Assembly (NCBI RefSeq): GCF_910592395.1
Contig: NC_088317.1
Span: 12,028,001 to 12,092,000 of the forward strand
Origin: Lineus longissimus
Lineage: Eukaryota > Nemertea > Pilidiophora > Heteronemertea > Lineidae
DNA length: 64,000 nt
Direction of reading: 5' to 3'
The translations under genes and the position numbers were made by a program. Position 1 is the first letter of the stretch. Every line of letters starts with the position of its first letter. The notes beneath the pieces were generated by a model that was given only the letters and a program-made list of their open reading frames with translations, was not told the DNA's origin and searched no databases. Below, one piece after another: positions 1-9,358 of the stretch.

Positions 1-414
1 AAAGTTGGTACATGTAACCCCTACATCAGATAATCTCTGACACCGAATTTTGGCCTGATCTGATTCTTGATTTGGCCACCAGGGGGTCAAAACTGAAAAA
101 GTAGGACGTGCAATATCTCGCTTATTAATGACTTTTTTTCGATGAATTTTTTATTGCAGGGACTCTTAGCAATCACACGATATTGATCTTGTTGATGTCA
201 TAGACAATTATTGGTTGGATCATAAACTTATATATACTGCCCTGTCTTATTACTTGACATCAATACACATCTAAAAAAAGGCTTCATGCCTGATTGTGTT
301 CACCATATTCACCTCTAAACTAAGCATGATCCTGCCTACTAAAAGATATATACGGTGAGCACAATGGCCCCTGGCCGTTTCATTGAGGCAAGTCTTTAGT
401 GAGCTGTCGAAGGG

Positions 415-850
415 ATGTCACTTATAGAGACAGGTCTTCAATCTGCTGTCACAATCAGCCAACAAGGTGTCCTCATACATACGTCACTTATGAAGACATG
501 TCTTGTCTCAATCAGACATCTAGATGGTCTCAAAGACGTGTCCCTTTATGATGCAAGTCTTCAGTGTGCTCTCGAATGGATGTCTTTTATGGAGACAAGT
601 CTTCAATGTGCTGTCACAATCAGCCAACAAGGTGTCCTCATACAGATGTCACTTATGGAGACATGCCTTGTCCAATCAGACAACAAGATGGTCTCATAGA
701 GATGTCCTTTATGGACGCATATCTTCAGTGTGCGTGCCGCACCGAACAGACAACAAGATGGTCTCATAGAGATGTCCTTTATGGACGCATATCTTCAGTG
801 TGCGTGCTGCACCGAACAGACAACAAGGTGGTCTCACAGAGATGTCACTG
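415..850. repeat. Minisatellite with 70-bp units
   Basis: Related phrases (GATGTC.CTTATGGA, TCTTCAGTGTGC, CAACAAGRTGGTCTCA) recur throughout. Three anchor points at 678, 748 and 818 give an exact 70-bp period; older units toward 415 are more degenerate. Several frames stay open here only because the repeat lacks stops in them, so I do not call genes. Confidence 0.8.
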
Positions 851-1934
851 TGATACAAAGAAGAGTCGCAGAAATGACCTTTAGCCTAGTGAAAAAGATA
901 AAAGACAAGGCGATAGATTTCAGGTCATTTCATTATTAATATCTGCTCTGCTCATTGCCCACACCAAACCCTTATTCAAGTCTTTAAAAGCATTAGAAGT
1001 AACAGATATACACACTCTACTGCAAATGAAGTTTCTACACAAATTTTTCAATAATTGCGATCCGGGTTACTTCATTCATGCATCAAAACAAATGACCAAA
1101 TACATTCTCACAATACTAGAAACGGGCAGAAATCAATAATCCCACGATCCCGACTTAACGTTAGGAAAAAATACCATTTTTGTCACTATCTTCAATTCCC
1201 TTTCTGCCTTTAAGTATCAGGATAAAATTCACACTCACAGTCTTCATGACTTCAATAATACAATATGTATAAAAATCATTTACTGGGATTATACAGTTCT
1301 CGATGTGTAATTTCACACTTTTACATAATGTGTTCACACTTGAACTTTCAATATTCACCACACATTTAATTTTGCCAAACATGATTATCATTTGTACATA
1401 TGTGGCTGGGGCACTTTAGGTACATTATCACGGTGGCAATTGCAGGACAAGGGCTTTTAAAATTATGTCAGTCATTTCAAACAACTTGATCTGTCTACTA
1501 CTCTCATATATAATAAGGTCAAATAAGCTCAAAAGGCCCAAAAACGGTTGTTGTCAGACAAAAATATTACCGGTACAAGTACTTGCTGGAAATTTTTGCA
1601 GCCATTCAGTTCATTGTCATGCTGATTTCAACTTAACTCAATGAATGTTATCTTGGGACTTGAAGAAATGTGTAATTACCCTACAACTTGGGCACTGTCA
1701 CGTTTCTCAGGAAAGTCAAGTTTTTCAGATAAATGCCAGAAAAAGCCATTATCTCTCGTCAAAGGGCTCTAGTTGAGATGAGGCACGAGCGAAGAATGTA
1801 AATGTACTTATGGACGCCATTTTTCAAAACTTTCCAAGATTACTCAAACAAATTATTACAGAAGATGATTAACGAGTGTCGCGTAAATGAATACGCACAT
1901 TGCTTGATTACACGACACACCTCAATCTTTTATT
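851..1934. other. Unassigned non-coding flank
   Basis: AT-rich sequence with only short open frames and no recognisable domain, RNA gene or element ends. I see nothing supportable in it. Confidence 0.5.
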
Positions 1935-3215
1935 ATTCACAATGTGATCTTATTTCTGTTCCTGAAAAGTTGTTTTCAGTGTATTTTCTCCTTGAAATCG
2001 ATCACTTCAGGTACTATTACTGTGCATACCTAGCTAAATTAGTGTCTAGTTTCGTCTCTGATGACATTTATTTCGTAAAAATCGCTGTTTTTTTCTAAAA
2101 AGGTGTTTTTGTGGTCATTTTGGCTGTTTATTTCGAGGGTGCGGTAGGAGGTCATCGTTCACTCGATAACTCTTTTTAAAATGAAATAAAAGCGTTTTAA
2201 GATACATGATATGAATTGATATTAATATTCGTTAAGTGGGATTGTCGGTGGACGTTCATTGTTGAACAGTTGTGCTGGAATTACGAAAATATATCGATAT
2301 CGTTGAGAGTTCATTCATTAGGGGCCTGCTCTCAATTTTCCTTACAACGCCTCTAGCACTGGGCAATTGCCACCATCTTGAAAAGCAGTGCCGCGGATGG
2401 CTATCGCATCGCCACTACGCATGAGAACACGATGGCTGCCCTGCGCTGCATTGATAGTTCGTAATAAATTCACATAAAAACACACCAGAAGATCTCCGAT
2501 TTTATTTACAAAGATCATATTTTGTTATTTATTGATAAAACTAGCCATTTCACCACAGCAGGTTACACATATTAGGCCTGAATAAGACTTTAGAATTTGA
2601 AGTGGTGGTGACGATGCCGATATCCAAGATGGCGGAATTATACCAGTGGTCAAATCTCATCTATTTTGGGTAATTGCATCATTATTTCTTTTTGTGATTG
2701 GTGATTTGTAAAATTGAGAATGATTGAAAAATCAGTATTTTTTCACCCAAAGGCATGAGGGAACATTTGATAAGTTTATTGTGATTTAATTGGTAATTTG
2801 GTCGACATTTTGACAATTATATTTAGCAATATTTCGATAAATGCGGACCTGCTTCTTCCTCTTTTCGTAGTGTTTCGATAACTCAGGTCAGTTTCACGGC
2901 AAAAATAAGTGGTAGTTTTGAATTTCGAATGTGCATTTATTGATGTAACGATAAAGTACATTTCGGAGAATAATTAGTGAAAGTTTCAGTAGGTGTCGAT
3001 TTTTGTAAAGTAGTGTATAGGCGATGGATTGGCTCAGCCATGTGCTCGTCGTGTCAGCGGGGCGCAAGCCGTCATGGGGGATGTACACTACAATGCACGT
3101 GATTGATGGTTGAACATTCACTCTCCTCTCGTTGACAGTGTATTATTGAAATATTTGATTGTGATGATGGTGTATTGTACTAGGCCTTGCATGCTCCCAA
3201 CGTGTGGCATATTTC
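1935..3215. repeat. 1.3-kb block recurring inverted at 60.5-61.6 kb
   Basis: From the phrase around 1935 (TTCACAATGTGATCTTA) to about 3215 (TGGCATATTTCAC) the sequence matches the reverse complement of 60481-61605, with scattered substitutions and small indels. The copy at 60.6 kb additionally contains an 81-bp tandem duplication. No coding potential is conserved between copies. It may be a dispersed non-autonomous repeat or part of a segmental inverted duplication. Confidence 0.75.
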
Positions 3216-3684
3216 ACATTGATACTACCAGTATCAATTACAAAAAAATAGATTGTGAGTAACAATAGGCCTACAATCAATGCTACATGTCATGAGGGTG
3301 GGAACGGGGAAGGGGGGGGGGTAACTGTCTCGACGTCCCGTTAGGAAAAAAGGCTTATCCCGTTTCCCAATACGCAATTTTAGCCGAATCGTGACGCAAA
3401 ACACGGCTTGTCTCGAATCCCGCTAAAATAAGGGTGTCTATCCCGAATCCCGACAGTTATTTTCGGCCCATCCCAGTGTCCCGAAAATACCCGTTCTCCC
3501 CCTCATATACATAGTAGACCATATTGTCACATTGATGTTTTCTTTCATTTACACTACAGTTAGACTTCGAGATCTACATTTTCGACAAAGGCCTGGTGTA
3601 ACATTATTACGTACTTGATGAAGGTAATATTAATTTCTTCAAATTTGAAGCATGACGTTAATGGAGTACCAGCACAACTTCATT
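3216..3684. other. Non-coding flank with G-run and CCCG-rich tract
   Basis: It holds a G10 run near 3316 followed by repeated TCCCGAATCCCGA-like phrases. No gene is visible. The last six bases before the polinton (3685-3690) are its target duplication. Confidence 0.5.
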
Positions 3685-3690
3685 GACTGC
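3685..3690. repeat. Left 6-bp target-site duplication GACTGC
   Basis: GACTGC directly abuts the AG that begins the left terminal repeat, and is repeated at 22417-22422 after the right terminal repeat. Six base pairs is the length generated by polinton integrases. Confidence 0.9.
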
Positions 3691-3901
3691 AGAATATATG
3701 TATTGTGGTGGTAGGAATCTAGGTAATTCTAAGCTATTTTAACAAAAGCCCTTACAGGCCTTTTTGTCTCAAATTAGCTTAGAAACCCCTAAGAACCAGA
3801 CACCACAATACATATATTCTATCATTCATGAAATGGTAAGGGAAGCGTTGCAGTGAAATGGTCAGTGAAATGGTGAGGGAATACTAGAGTTCAATGGGTT
3901 A
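3691..3901. repeat. Left terminal inverted repeat of polinton
   Basis: It matches the reverse complement of 22218-22416 almost throughout, differing by a 12-bp duplication (CAGTGAAATGGT) present only on this side. The outer 130 bp (3691-3820) are an imperfect palindrome: the first 20 bases, AGAATATATGTATTGTGGTG, recur exactly inverted at 3801-3820. Confidence 0.93.
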
Positions 3902-4125
3902 ATGTAATCATGACTTACTGTATTCCAACAGAAAGTACACGTCAATAGCTTTCCAAGGAAATATCCGTTAAAAAATAGCAGAGAAATTGACCCTATTCCC
4001 ATGCATGTGCCACACTGAATGAGATATCAGCTGTGATGCGCATAATCAATAGGCGCTCTTATTACCTTAAACAGATGTTACTTTTAAATAGGCATAAATA
4101 TTATTGATCTAAATAGAAAGTTCAA

Positions 4126-4178
4126 TAGCCTAGTGGGATAACATATGCTTACCACGCAGAATACCCGGGTTCGAGTCT
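4126..4178 (+). repeat. tRNA-like Pol III promoter (SINE head) inside polinton
   Basis: TAGCCTAGTGG at 4126-4136 fits the A-box consensus TRGCNNAGYGG at every position. GGTTCGAGTCT at 4168-4178 fits the B-box GGTTCGANTCC at 10 of 11. The 42-bp offset is typical of tRNA genes. I cannot fold a complete cloverleaf with a 3' acceptor arm, so a tRNA-derived SINE fragment is more likely than a working tRNA gene. Confidence 0.55.
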
Positions 4179-4537
4179 GGCCTATGTCAAGCTTGTTTAG
4201 TTAGATGTTACAATGAAAGATGTCGCAATCAAAATATGGTAGTTTGTGTTTGTACATAGCAACCATCCTTCTCTCAGGGATCGTTGTTAAGGACCAAAAT
4301 GCGCATGACTGAATTGCTAATGAGAGCCGGATCAATATTACAATAAAGAATAGATTATCAATTACCATATGTGGCATAAAGCCACGCTCCATGAATTTTA
4401 GAGGCCTTAATTTTGCCTGGAAAATGTAAGTATTGTAAGTATTGTACACTGTACATTCGTTTCCGTGCATTTTACCTGATATATGATGTTGGCACTGTTC
4501 ACTGCATGTACATAATTTTACTAGTAAATAAATAGAA

Positions 4538-5794
4538 ATGGCAACAGGATATTTATTAAATACCGAAAGGGCACATAAGATTCCACTTGGTTTAAAAGCT
4601 GAGAGGCAGCATCATATCATTACTCATAACCCCTCATCTGCTAACCCCAAAGAAACACTGTATGTTAGAATACCGGCATTGCGAGAGAATACATTCTTTG
4701 TACCTAAATCTCTTTATCTGTCTGCTGATGTAACCATTTCTGGTGATTCTAAAAATAGTGTTGTAAATAATCTTGGTAGAAACCTGATTTCAAAGATGGT
4801 GGTTAAGTGGGGAACAGAGCAGATATTTGACCTTGACGAATACAGTCATTATTCTACATTTAAAGATCTGTGGTTTACAGAAGAAGAAAGAAATGATAGA
4901 GTTTTTCAGGGTATTCAGTCAAAAAATCTTAGAGAATTAAGATCAGGAGTCGCTGAAGCTGATGTCACTGGAGAAACAGCTAATGAAAAGACTTTAAAGA
5001 AAGTGTTTGACAAGAAGTACAAAATACCATTAGATTTTGAACTATTCCATCATCATGCTCCATTTTACAAGTTTCCAATTCAAGAAGATGTGATTATTGA
5101 AATAACTTTAGCACCAAAGGAGGAAATCATAGTCACCACAAACACAGCTAGCATGGGCTACAAACTAGAGAATATTTGTTTTGAATACGACACGGTTACT
5201 AATAAGATGATTGCTAGTCAATTGAGTAACAAGTACAATTCTGGATTCTCAATATTTTATGATTGGGTAGACCATTTTAAGACAGTCAATGTTACTGCTA
5301 ATGAAACACTAATTAATGAGAACATCAACTTTCCAAGAATGTCTATTAAAGGATTATTATTACTATTTGTGTCTGACTATGTAGATGGAGCTAGAGATTC
5401 AGAGAAGTTTGAAAACCCTAACATAAGTAAAGTGCAGATCACAATAGAGGGTGTTGCCAATCAGGTGTTCCCAGAAGGAATGAGAATGATGGATCAATGG
5501 GAGGAGATCAAGAAACATTTTATGTCTGAAGATTTGAAGAAAACTCATGACTGTAACATGACCATGGAGAAATACTATGGTGATTCTAATCACTATGGTT
5601 TATGGTTGGACCTGAGAACTTCTGAGGATAATCGCCTTCACGGATCAGGAAAGAAGCTCCAGAACACAAAAGATGGTATTCAATTATCTATTACAAAGAA
5701 ATCTGGAAAGGGACCATACAAAATGCACATATTCGTGGTTTCTGACGCCCAGGTAAACATCCAGAATTCTCAGCTTGCTTCACTCCAGCACTGA
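4538..5794 (+). CDS. Putative major capsid protein (double jelly-roll type)
   Basis: A 418-residue protein, first gene inside the left repeat. No signal peptide or membrane segment is seen. The pattern is beta-rich throughout: an N-terminal stretch with LYVRIPALREN and FVPKSLYLSADVTISG, a conserved-looking FKDLWFTEEER near residue 110, then a second beta-rich half. Length, composition and position just before a penton-like gene match the capsid module that published work assigns to polintons and adintoviruses. The assignment rests on context and pattern; a structure prediction would settle it. It is on the short side for this family. The start is chosen from AGAAATGG, the same context as the genes at 9359 and 15461. 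The second polinton is truncated before this gene. Confidence 0.62.
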   Translation: MATGYLLNTERAHKIPLGLKAERQHHIITHNPSSANPKETLYVRIPALRENTFFVPKSLYLSADVTISGDSKNSVVNNLGRNLISKMVVKWGTEQIFDLDEYSHYSTFKDLWFTEEERNDRVFQGIQSKNLRELRSGVAEADVTGETANEKTLKKVFDKKYKIPLDFELFHHHAPFYKFPIQEDVIIEITLAPKEEIIVTTNTASMGYKLENICFEYDTVTNKMIASQLSNKYNSGFSIFYDWVDHFKTVNVTANETLINENINFPRMSIKGLLLLFVSDYVDGARDSEKFENPNISKVQITIEGVANQVFPEGMRMMDQWEEIKKHFMSEDLKKTHDCNMTMEKYYGDSNHYGLWLDLRTSEDNRLHGSGKKLQNTKDGIQLSITKKSGKGPYKMHIFVVSDAQVNIQNSQLASLQH

Positions 5795-5906
5795 GGTGCT
5801 GCAAGAACAAAGTTCGCTCCAACACTGAAACAAAGTTCGTACAACACTAAATTAAATACTGAATACTAGATAAATGAGTTTTACTAGTGATTTTCTAAGT
5901 AATTAA

Positions 5907-6143
5907 ATGGATACACCAGGAAAGAAAGATATCATAAATACACTGTATCAAAGTTTACTGTTGGCATCAACAACAATTGGTTACTCTATGTTACTGAAAA
6001 GGTTCTTGAGAATCAATATTGGTCCCCCAAGTCAGGCCGACCTAGAGGAAATTCTTAAACTGGGAGGAACTGTAGCTATTAGTAATGGAACATTAGAGTA
6101 CCTTTACGATCAAGGAATCCTACCCAGAAATATTATGAAGTAA
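5907..6143 (+). CDS. Small hypothetical polinton protein (78 aa)
   Basis: A 78-residue protein starting in TAAATG. It has a hydrophobic stretch near residues 14-30 (LYQSLLLASTTIGYSMLL) followed by a basic RFLR and a more polar C-terminal half ending LYDQGILPRNIMK. It lies between the putative capsid and penton-like genes, so a minor virion or membrane role is possible but unproven. The second polinton starts inside this gene at 53375, where the last 12 or so codons are recognisable. That conservation argues it is real. Confidence 0.6.
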   Translation: MDTPGKKDIINTLYQSLLLASTTIGYSMLLKRFLRINIGPPSQADLEEILKLGGTVAISNGTLEYLYDQGILPRNIMK

Positions 6144-6200
6144 GAATAATTTACTTATTTGATAAAAGCTAAATTTGAAAACGAAAATTTGCTTAAGTAA

Positions 6201-6968
6201 ATGGTTACTGTAATGAACATAGATTCAAGTGACTATCCAGATCAGAGTTCAAGTGATTTAACAGTCAATCTCAAGACTGAAATTCAAGATGCATGTAGCA
6301 TCACTTTAACTTTTGCAGTAATACCTTGTACATTCTACAACATAAGTGCAGCCAGGGAGAATAACCGAATCAAAGTTAAGGGGTTTGATGTGGCAGAGAT
6401 TACGCTACCAGATGGTCTCTATGACCTACAGAGCTTTTCAAAAGTATTTGCGGATAAGTTGAAAGAAAATAGTATGAGTAGAGGTGCTGTCAGATTTGAC
6501 CTTGAAGAACCAACAGGTAAGGCCATCTTACACTTCCTAAAGAGAAAAAATGAGGCGCATTATCAGATCTATTTTCTTGGTAAAAGTAATGAATTATTTG
6601 GCATGAAATCAGAATGGCCTTACCCTTTAGACAATATAGGTAAGGATGATGTTGTAAGCGAGAAACCCATCAATTTTAGACCAATTAACAATTTTGTTTT
6701 TCACTGTGACATAATCGAATCTAATAGTGTATTAAGTAATGGTGAAGCATCTGATGTGCTAACCACAAGACCAATAAAGGAAGCTAATTTTGGGGATTTA
6801 ATAGCATACACATTTGAGAAACCAATAGCAATTCCCTGTAAACCAAGATTCAATAAGCTGAATATTCGCTTAACTGATGAAAAAGGTGAAATCATCGATC
6901 TTAATGGTCATAATGTACATTACCAATTGGTATTAACTCGAGCTATGCTCTCAGGGACACATCATTGA
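6201..6968 (+). CDS. Putative minor capsid (penton-like, single jelly-roll) protein
   Basis: A 255-residue protein starting in TAAATG, no membrane segment. Its N-terminal half shows alternating beta strands with TFYNIS and ITLPDGLYDLQSF. Its C-terminal end carries LNIRLTDEKGEIIDLNG, the kind of strand-turn-strand found at the end of polinton penton proteins. A paralogous ending (FEITDENGKLVNFRG) occurs in the gene at 15461. The final 10 residues are encoded by a half copy of the 30-bp palindrome (6939-6960), which seems to have replaced the original tail. The homologue in the second polinton is broken by frameshifts. Confidence 0.6.
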   Translation: MVTVMNIDSSDYPDQSSSDLTVNLKTEIQDACSITLTFAVIPCTFYNISAARENNRIKVKGFDVAEITLPDGLYDLQSFSKVFADKLKENSMSRGAVRFDLEEPTGKAILHFLKRKNEAHYQIYFLGKSNELFGMKSEWPYPLDNIGKDDVVSEKPINFRPINNFVFHCDIIESNSVLSNGEASDVLTTRPIKEANFGDLIAYTFEKPIAIPCKPRFNKLNIRLTDEKGEIIDLNGHNVHYQLVLTRAMLSGTHH

Positions 6969-6990
6969 AATTAAAATTCATTGGAATTAA

Positions 6991-7449
6991 ATGGCTGGCA
7001 TTGGCATGTTATTTGGATCTGCAATAATCAATGGATTAGCATTCACTGGATCCGGTTACCTTTTTAAAAAACTAGACAAGAATGGCTATGAGACTGAAGT
7101 GAAAAGACATGATTTGGCTCAGGAGCAATTACAAAAAGCTTCAACCGAATGGGAGGAGCATAGGAAAAGTACCATTGACTTCGTTAATCTTGAATTAAAG
7201 AGAGAAAGAGACGCTTCTATTGATTTTAACAATACTGATTCAGCACTTACTGTTTACAATCATTTACATCCAGAAAGAACTATTGTACTACCTCAGCGAC
7301 CACAATTAAGTGATTACTACCAACCTAGTGATGAAATGAAGAAATACGAGTACCTATGGATTATCCTAGGACTTAGTGGTTTAGGGTTAATAATTTATTA
7401 TTTTACTAGGGTTAGAAAGACTAAGACAACTGATCGGACACAGTCCTGA
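6991..7449 (+). CDS. Small membrane protein with central helix (152 aa)
   Basis: Starts in TAAATG, 22 bp after the penton-like gene. Residues about 4-27 are glycine-rich and hydrophobic, residues 35-75 are strongly charged and helical (coiled-coil-like), and residues about 120-138 form a clear transmembrane segment (LWIILGLSGLGLIIYYF) followed by a basic tail. Function is unknown; location in the virion-gene cluster hints at a minor capsid or membrane component. The copy at 54222 is intact and very similar, which supports selection on it. The C-terminal tail and stop overlap palindrome DNA at 7436-7446; the other copy has a different tail. Confidence 0.75.
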   Translation: MAGIGMLFGSAIINGLAFTGSGYLFKKLDKNGYETEVKRHDLAQEQLQKASTEWEEHRKSTIDFVNLELKRERDASIDFNNTDSALTVYNHLHPERTIVLPQRPQLSDYYQPSDEMKKYEYLWIILGLSGLGLIIYYFTRVRKTKTTDRTQS

Positions 7450-7480
7450 TGATCGGACATAGTCCTGAGAGCATAGCTCG
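7436..7480. repeat. 30-bp palindrome units between 152-aa gene and ATPase gene
   Basis: GGAC-ACA-GTCC at 7436-7446 ends the upstream gene. A complete reversed unit follows: GGAC-ATA-GTCC at 7455-7465 and GAGC-ATA-GCTC at 7469-7479. The same site in the second polinton has GAAGAAGAAAGA tandem repeats instead (54643-54710). Confidence 0.85.
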
Positions 7481-7493
7481 ATGAGAAGCGGGA

Positions 7494-8114
7494 CTAAGAT
7501 TTTTGATGTGAAAGAGTAAATCCAAATGGATGTTGTTGTCTAATGATCAGTTTTGATCCTTTTTTCATCTTAAGTTCTTCTATGTAGTACTGTCTTTTCT
7601 CCTTAGGAATAACACTGTTTTCTTCTAAGGCATCTTTCATGGCTGATTCATCCTTATTAAAAAATAATACTAAAATTCTTATGTTCTCTCTGTAGTCCTT
7701 AACAACTGAATTGTACTTCTGAACTAGTAACCAAACAGTGAGATTGTAGTGCCTGCCGGAAAAGGCAAGATTACATAACTCGGACACCTTCTTTTTTGTG
7801 TCTCTCAAATTAGCACAGTCATCAATGAGGAATAATGTGTTAGAACCAGCAAAGGTCAGAGTAGCAAACTGAAGCACAAGGTCCAAATTACTGGCCACAG
7901 CTTCGGGATTAACTATGTAGACGTTCTTGTCTTGGTAAATCCATTTCCTTTCATATGTCTTATTGTTGAAATATGTTGGACAGAAAATTACTATGTTCTG
8001 GAACTTGTGCCGATACTCCTTTTCTAAGAGGTCAAGGGCAAAATATGTCTTACCACAATTGGTAACACCAGAAATTAACATATTGTGGGGCTCGTAAATA
8101 AATACTTCACTCAT
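7494..8114 (-). CDS. A32/FtsK-like genome-packaging ATPase
   Basis: A 206-residue ATPase. A Walker A loop GVTNCGKT lies at residues 16-23 and a Walker B TLFLIDD at 93-99, followed by a sensor-like region with SGRHYNLTVWLLVQ. These fit the packaging ATPases of polintons, virophages and large DNA viruses, thought to pump DNA into capsids; that role is inferred from the family. It is on the minus strand. Its start codon and the start of the integrase gene are divergent and separated by only TTAA (8115-8118), so both genes begin in TAAATG of one palindrome. The copy at 54707-55321 is intact and closely similar. Confidence 0.92.
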   Translation of the reverse strand: MSEVFIYEPHNMLISGVTNCGKTYFALDLLEKEYRHKFQNIVIFCPTYFNNKTYERKWIYQDKNVYIVNPEAVASNLDLVLQFATLTFAGSNTLFLIDDCANLRDTKKKVSELCNLAFSGRHYNLTVWLLVQKYNSVVKDYRENIRILVLFFNKDESAMKDALEENSVIPKEKRQYYIEELKMKKGSKLIIRQQHPFGFTLSHQKS

Positions 8115-8124
8115 TTAAATGAAT
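8108..8124. promoter_or_regulatory. Palindromic divergent start CATTTAAATG
   Basis: CATTTAAATG at 8112-8121 supplies the start codons of both the ATPase (minus) and the integrase (plus) with a 4-bp gap. The identical arrangement occurs at 55319-55328 in the second polinton. With no room for separate upstream leaders, each promoter must lie in the other gene's coding region or within this palindrome. Confidence 0.7.
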
Positions 8125-9270
8125 GTAAAGGATGACACACAGCAGTATCTAAGGGATTTGTACTACAACCCTGAGAGTCCCGTGGCTTACAGTTCTTTGA
8201 GTAAAATCTGGAAACAGGTCAAGGAAGATATGACTTCTTCACGAGAGCAGAGCACAACTTCGTTGTTAGGGACAAAGTCCCGCTCAGGAAAACTTATTAA
8301 AAAAAAAGAAGTGAAAGAATTTCTAGAAACACTACCAACTCACCAACTACACAAACCGGCCATTAAGAAATTCACCTTCAGGAAGACAATGGTATCGTAC
8401 ATCGATCAACAATGGCAAGCTGATCTGGTTGACATGCAGAAATTCGAGAGTAAGAATAAAGGCAACAGATTCATTTTAACAGTCATAGATCTATTTAGTC
8501 GTTTTTCTTGGGCTCTAGCAGTTAAGAGTAAGAGGGGAGAAGAAATCAGAGATGCATTCAAATTGATTTTCAGAGAAGCAAAACCAACGAAAATCCAGTT
8601 TGATGACGGTAAAGAATTTTACAACAAACACTTCAAGGAACTCTTAACAGAAAATGACATAGAATGGTTCTCCACAAAATCTGATAAGAAGGCAGCAGTA
8701 GTAGAGAGATTCAATAGAACCCTTAAAGAAAAAATGTGGCGTTATTTCACCGCTAAGGAGACTGACAAGTGGATTGACGTTCTGGATGACCTGGTCAGCG
8801 GCTACAATAACACATTTCACTCATCAATAGGTATGAAACCTGTAGACGCCAGAAAGATGGAAAACGAAGGAACAGTGTGGTACAATCTTTACGGTCTTCA
8901 CCTCAAAGAGACATTTGGTGATCCAAAGTACAAAGTAGGTGACAGTGTAAGAATTTCAAAGTACAAGTCCATTTTCGGTAAAGGTTACATGCCCAACTAC
9001 ACTGAGGAGGTGTTCCAAATCAAACAGATCATCTTTACTCACCCTATCGTCTACCAGCTTGAGGATTACCACAAAGAAGAAATTCAAGGATATTTCTATG
9101 AAGAGGAATTGAGCTATGTTCCTAATCCTGACCAGCTAGAGTACAAGATCGAGAAAATCCTAAGGTACAAGACCAGTAAAGGCAAGAAATACGGATTAGT
9201 GAAGTGGAAGGGTTACAGTGATAAGTTCAATGAATGGTTACCAGTTTCTGATATCAAATCATTGAAATGA
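8119..9270 (+). CDS. Polinton integrase with C-terminal chromodomain
   Basis: A 383-residue retroviral-type integrase. The catalytic triad is visible: D102 in QADLVDM, D162 in IQFDDGKEF and E196 in VVERFNR. A C-terminal chromodomain (about 335-380) contains ILRYKTSKGKKYGLVKWKGY and FNEWLP, which usually binds methylated histone tails and steers insertion. It would cut and join the terminal repeats and create the 6-bp duplication seen. Residues about 38-60 are a low-complexity insert relative to the copy at 55326 and carry remnants of the 30-bp palindrome (GGGAC-AAA-GTCCC at 8269-8281). All key residues are present, so activity is plausible. Confidence 0.95.
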   Translation: MNVKDDTQQYLRDLYYNPESPVAYSSLSKIWKQVKEDMTSSREQSTTSLLGTKSRSGKLIKKKEVKEFLETLPTHQLHKPAIKKFTFRKTMVSYIDQQWQADLVDMQKFESKNKGNRFILTVIDLFSRFSWALAVKSKRGEEIRDAFKLIFREAKPTKIQFDDGKEFYNKHFKELLTENDIEWFSTKSDKKAAVVERFNRTLKEKMWRYFTAKETDKWIDVLDDLVSGYNNTFHSSIGMKPVDARKMENEGTVWYNLYGLHLKETFGDPKYKVGDSVRISKYKSIFGKGYMPNYTEEVFQIKQIIFTHPIVYQLEDYHKEEIQGYFYEEELSYVPNPDQLEYKIEKILRYKTSKGKKYGLVKWKGYSDKFNEWLPVSDIKSLK

Positions 9271-9358
9271 AATAAAGTCTCTAAAGTGACTTAAGTCACA
9301 AGAACAAGTTCGAAAAACGTAATTTAAAAAAAAAATGTCCTACTAAATAAAGAAAGAA

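Noticed and set aside
415-939. Overlapping open frames as a small gene
   Set aside because: They lie in a 70-bp minisatellite, in several frames at once, and have no recognisable domain.
4126-4178. Functional tRNA gene
   Set aside because: A and B boxes are good, but I could not fold a full cloverleaf with acceptor stem.
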